Shown: piece by piece, positions 61,593 to 64,000 of the stretch
How the letters are laid out: the number at the start of each line of letters is the position of its first letter
Numbering within the stretch: the stretch's first letter is position 1
Origin: Pseudoxanthomonas sp. Root65
Lineage (GTDB): Bacteria; Pseudomonadota; Gammaproteobacteria; Xanthomonadales; Xanthomonadaceae
Reading direction: 5' to 3'
Length of the DNA stretch: 64,000 bases
Assembly: GCF_001427635.1 (NCBI RefSeq)
Contig: NZ_LMHA01000002.1
Coordinates: 1-64,000 of the forward strand
Notes under the pieces: model-generated
The model's database searches: none
The model's input: the letters and a program-made list of their open reading frames with translations, nothing else
What the model was told of the DNA's origin: nothing
Translations under genes and position numbers: made by a program

Positions 61593-62660
61593 ATGACGAT
61601 CAGGATTGAACATCTCGGCAAGCGGTTTGGCGACTTCGCGGCGCTGGATGACGTTTCGCTGGAGATCCGCCAGGGCGAACTGATGGCCCTGCTAGGGCCC
61701 TCGGGCTCGGGCAAGACCACGCTGCTGCGCGTGATCGCCGGCCTGGAACATGCCGACCGCGGACGCGTGCTGTTCGATGGCGAGGACGCGACCCGCCTCA
61801 GCGTGCAAGCGCGGCGCGCCGGTTTCGTGTTCCAGCACTATGCGTTGTTCCGCCATCTGACGGTGGAGGAGAACATCGCCTTCGGCCTGCGTGTACGCAG
61901 GGGCCGCGATCGCGTGCCCGATGCGACGATCCGTGCACGCGTGACGGAACTGCTTTCGCTGGTGCAGCTGGAGGGCTTCGGTGCGCGCTATCCGGCGCAA
62001 CTGTCCGGCGGCCAGCGCCAGCGCGTGGCGCTGGCACGCGCCCTGGCCATCGAGCCGCGCGTGCTGCTGCTGGACGAACCCTTCGGCGCGCTCGACGCGC
62101 AGGTACGCCGCGACCTGCGCCGCTGGCTGCGCGAGTTGCACGACCGTACCGGCCTGACCACGGTCTTCGTCACCCACGACCAGGAAGAAGCGCTGGAACT
62201 CGCCGACCGCGTGGCCATCCTCAACCGCGGACGCATCGAGCAGCTGGCCAGTCCCGCCGATGCCTACGATGCGCCCGCATCACCGTTCGTCTATTCGTTC
62301 GTGGGCGCGGTGAACCGGGTGCCCGGCCGGTGGGAAGCCGGGGCGCTGCATGTCGCGGGCCTGCCCTTGCAGCCGCGTGGCGACGCGGGCGATGGCGAGG
62401 CGGAGGTCTACGTGCGGCCCGAGGATCTGCATCTGGTGGACGCGTCGGGTCTGCCCGCGTGGCCGGCCACGATCATCGATGCGCAGCGGACGGGGCCGCG
62501 CCTGCGGTTGCGCGCCCGGCTGGCGGACAGTGGGGCAGAGGTCGACGTGGACCTCCCCGCCGACCGCGAGGGGCCCGCGACGCTACCCGGACAGCCGGTA
62601 CGCTTGGCACCAAAACGGTTCGGATGGTTTCCCCGCAACGGTGCGCCGGCACCAGCATGA
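61593..62660 (+). CDS. cysA: Sulfate ABC transporter ATP-binding protein CysA
   Basis: 355 residues from [20 protein letters not shown], with GGAG upstream; a longer frame runs through the stem-loop and is rejected. It has Walker [10 protein letters not shown], signature [15 protein letters not shown], Walker [15 protein letters not shown] and the switch His in [11 protein letters not shown]. The C-terminal regulatory TOBE-type domain starts near residue 235. It energises sulfate uptake through CysT-CysW. Confidence 0.95.
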   Translation: MTIRIEHLGKRFGDFAALDDVSLEIRQGELMALLGPSGSGKTTLLRVIAGLEHADRGRVLFDGEDATRLSVQARRAGFVFQHYALFRHLTVEENIAFGLRVRRGRDRVPDATIRARVTELLSLVQLEGFGARYPAQLSGGQRQRVALARALAIEPRVLLLDEPFGALDAQVRRDLRRWLRELHDRTGLTTVFVTHDQEEALELADRVAILNRGRIEQLASPADAYDAPASPFVYSFVGAVNRVPGRWEAGALHVAGLPLQPRGDAGDGEAEVYVRPEDLHLVDASGLPAWPATIIDAQRTGPRLRLRARLADSGAEVDVDLPADREGPATLPGQPVRLAPKRFGWFPRNGAPAPA

Positions 62661-62722
62661 TGCGGCATAAGCCGCTGAATTGATTGAAAAAGAAACCAAT
62701 TTCCGGAGGTTTCATCCAGCAC

Positions 62723-62752
62723 TTGACGCCAGCGATTGGTGCGGCGCACTAT
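62723..62752 (+). promoter_or_regulatory. Possible promoter of the TorF-type porin gene
   Basis: TTGACG (62723-62728), an 18-bp spacer and CACTAT (62747-62752), about 94 bases before the ATG. The -35 is strong, the -10 moderate. No clear terminator was found after cysA in the 185-base gap. Confidence 0.5.
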
Positions 62753-62845
62753 CGGGCTGCAGTTAAAAAACCGTGAAGCTGTGATTACGGTCCGCTACCG
62801 GATCACGGCCGCCGCCCCGTCCGCCCATCGATCAGGAGACTCCGG

Positions 62846-63553
62846 ATGAAGCCCGTCAAACTCGCCACCGCCCTCGCCACCGCCCTGCTGCTGGCCCTGC
62901 CCATGTCCGCCTTCGCGCAGGACGCCGAGGAAGAAGAGTCCCCCATCAGCTGGTCATTGACCGCCACGTCCGATTACGTGTTCCGCGGCGTGTCGCAGAG
63001 CGACGAGGATCCCACCGCACAGGCCGGCATCACCTACACCTCGCCCATTGGCTTGTACGCGGGCATCTGGGGATCGGGTGTCGACTTCGGTACCAACAAG
63101 CCGGATTTCGAAGTCGACTACTTCGTCGGCTACAACGTCGACCTGAGCGAGCAGGTCAACTTCGACGTGATGCTCAATCGCTACACCTATCCGGATGCGG
63201 CCGGCGGCAACTTCGTCGAACTGATCACCAAGACCTCGTTCTTCGACAACTACAGCGCCACGGTCGCCTACACGGACGATTTCTTCGGGCTGGACGAAGA
63301 GAGCTTCTATTACGCGTTGGGTGCGTCGTACGACCTGCCGAGGGATTTCTCCGTGGCGCTCAACGTGGGCCACACCACCATCAGCGAGAAGCTGGCGTAC
63401 GACGACTACACCGACTACGGCGTCACGTTCAGCAAGTCGTTCGGCGCGGTGACGGCCTCCCTCGGTTATGTCGGTACCGACAGCCACGGTGAGACGAATT
63501 TCGGCAACTGGGCCGAGGACCGCGTGGTGTTCTCGCTCAGCGTCGGCAACTGA
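62846..63553 (+). CDS. TorF-family putative porin
   Basis: 235 residues. The signal peptide MKPVKLATALATALLLALPM ends at SAFAQ; an acidic segment follows. WSLTATSDYVFRGVSQSDED, GLYAGIWGSGVDFGTN and FEVDYFVGYNVD match the Gcw_chp/TorF family of small outer-membrane barrels, sometimes linked to TonB-dependent systems. The C-terminus ends in VVFSLSVGN. Substrate unknown; its position after cysA may be incidental. Confidence 0.85.
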   Translation: MKPVKLATALATALLLALPMSAFAQDAEEEESPISWSLTATSDYVFRGVSQSDEDPTAQAGITYTSPIGLYAGIWGSGVDFGTNKPDFEVDYFVGYNVDLSEQVNFDVMLNRYTYPDAAGGNFVELITKTSFFDNYSATVAYTDDFFGLDEESFYYALGASYDLPRDFSVALNVGHTTISEKLAYDDYTDYGVTFSKSFGAVTASLGYVGTDSHGETNFGNWAEDRVVFSLSVGN

Positions 63554-63579
63554 TCGACCCGTTTCCGCAAGAAAAGCAA

Positions 63580-63603
63580 AAAGGGCGCCGCAAGGCGCCC
63601 TTT
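63580..63603. terminator. Bidirectional intrinsic terminator between the porin gene and tdh
   Basis: Ten-bp stem AAAGGGCGCC / GGCGCCCTTT with a GCAA loop. The plus strand continues CTGTTTC; the minus strand continues GCTTTTC. It lies between convergent genes and can serve both. Confidence 0.85.
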
Positions 63604-63628
63604 CTGTTTCACCCAACGGTCGGCGGCC

Positions 63629-64000
63629 TCAGTTCCAGCTCAACACCACCTTGCCGGCCTTGCCCTGTTCCATCAGGTCGAAGCCCTTCTGGAAGTCGTC
63701 GATCGGCAGCTGGTGGGTCAGTACCTTGCCCAGCGGGAAACCGCCCAGCACCAGTTGCGTCATCTTGTACCAGGTCTCGTACATCTTGCGGCCGTAGATG
63801 CCCTGCACGGTGAGACCCTTGAAGATGATCTTGTCCCAGTCGCAGCCGGCGCCCCTGGGCATGATGCCGAGCATCGCGATCTTGCCGCCGTGGTACATGC
63901 AGTCGAGCATGTCGTTGAACGCGCGCGGGTTGCCGCTCATTTCCAGGCCCACGTCGAAACCTTCCATGTGCAGGTCGGCCATCACGTCCTTCAGCGACGT
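63629..64000 (-). CDS. tdh: L-threonine 3-dehydrogenase, C-terminal part (partial)
   Basis: The last 123 codons and stop of a minus-strand gene that continues past the right edge, in frame at base 64000. The segment [20 protein letters not shown] through [20 protein letters not shown] and ending [11 protein letters not shown] matches bacterial zinc-dependent Tdh. It oxidises threonine to 2-amino-3-ketobutyrate for Kbl. The zinc-binding N-terminal part is outside the window. Confidence 0.93.
   Translation of the reverse strand, partial: TSLKDVMADLHMEGFDVGLEMSGNPRAFNDMLDCMYHGGKIAMLGIMPRGAGCDWDKIIFKGLTVQGIYGRKMYETWYKMTQLVLGGFPLGKVLTHQLPIDDFQKGFDLMEQGKAGKVVLSWN

Overview
This window looks like chromosomal DNA of a high-GC gammaproteobacterium of the Xanthomonadaceae (Lysobacterales). 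The ribosomal protein sequences, the OmpA, TorF and class II DAHP synthase genes, the gene neighbourhoods and the GTAG-type and GTGGGCC-type short palindromic repeats all fit that family. Pseudoxanthomonas or a close relative is the best guess, but the genus cannot be fixed by eye. No CRISPR array, tRNA, rRNA, transposase or prophage gene was seen.

Region 1 (1-14857) is the ribosomal protein supercluster. It runs from the 3' end of tuf through the S10 block (rpsJ-rpsQ), the spc block (rplN-secY) and the alpha block (rpsM-rpsK-rpsD-rpoA-rplQ), all on the plus strand and mostly with gaps under 20 bp or short overlaps. The larger gaps hold the control signals: a strong sigma70-type promoter, a terminator-like hairpin and a boxA-like site before rpsJ; a structured gap before rpsH; an extended -10 promoter before rpsM; and a strong terminator after rplQ.

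Region 2 (14900-36750) is housekeeping and central metabolism. It holds dsbB, a class II aroG, a minus-strand run (typA, a DUF2127 membrane protein, a lipoprotein amidase, a CHASE-PAS-GGDEF-EAL protein), a cyclophilin, an LprI-like lipoprotein, an aminotransferase, mdh, an unknown membrane protein and a propionate module. The propionate module contains prpE, prpB and prpC. Divergent from prpB is a citrate-synthase-like protein with an N-terminal MerR-type DNA-binding domain, and an AT-rich palindromic site lies between them. This pair is the best candidate here for an undescribed metabolite-sensing regulator.

Region 3 (36900-52420) is mixed accessory and housekeeping DNA: a small unknown protein, a beta-class GST, a SleB-type cell wall hydrolase, several REP-like repeats, fadH, a complete four-gene Wadjet (jetABCD) plasmid-defence operon, a quinone-oxidoreductase-like gene, a divergent MFS/LysR pair and a DODA-type dioxygenase.

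Region 4 (52420-64000) is envelope and sulfur metabolism. It holds an OmpA-family protein; an RsuA-type pseudouridine synthase flanked by two small exported proteins that share one uncharacterised motif; kbl; a porin-sbp-cysT-cysW-cysA sulfate uptake operon with a predicted RNA stem-loop between cysW and cysA; a TorF-type porin; and the 3' part of tdh.
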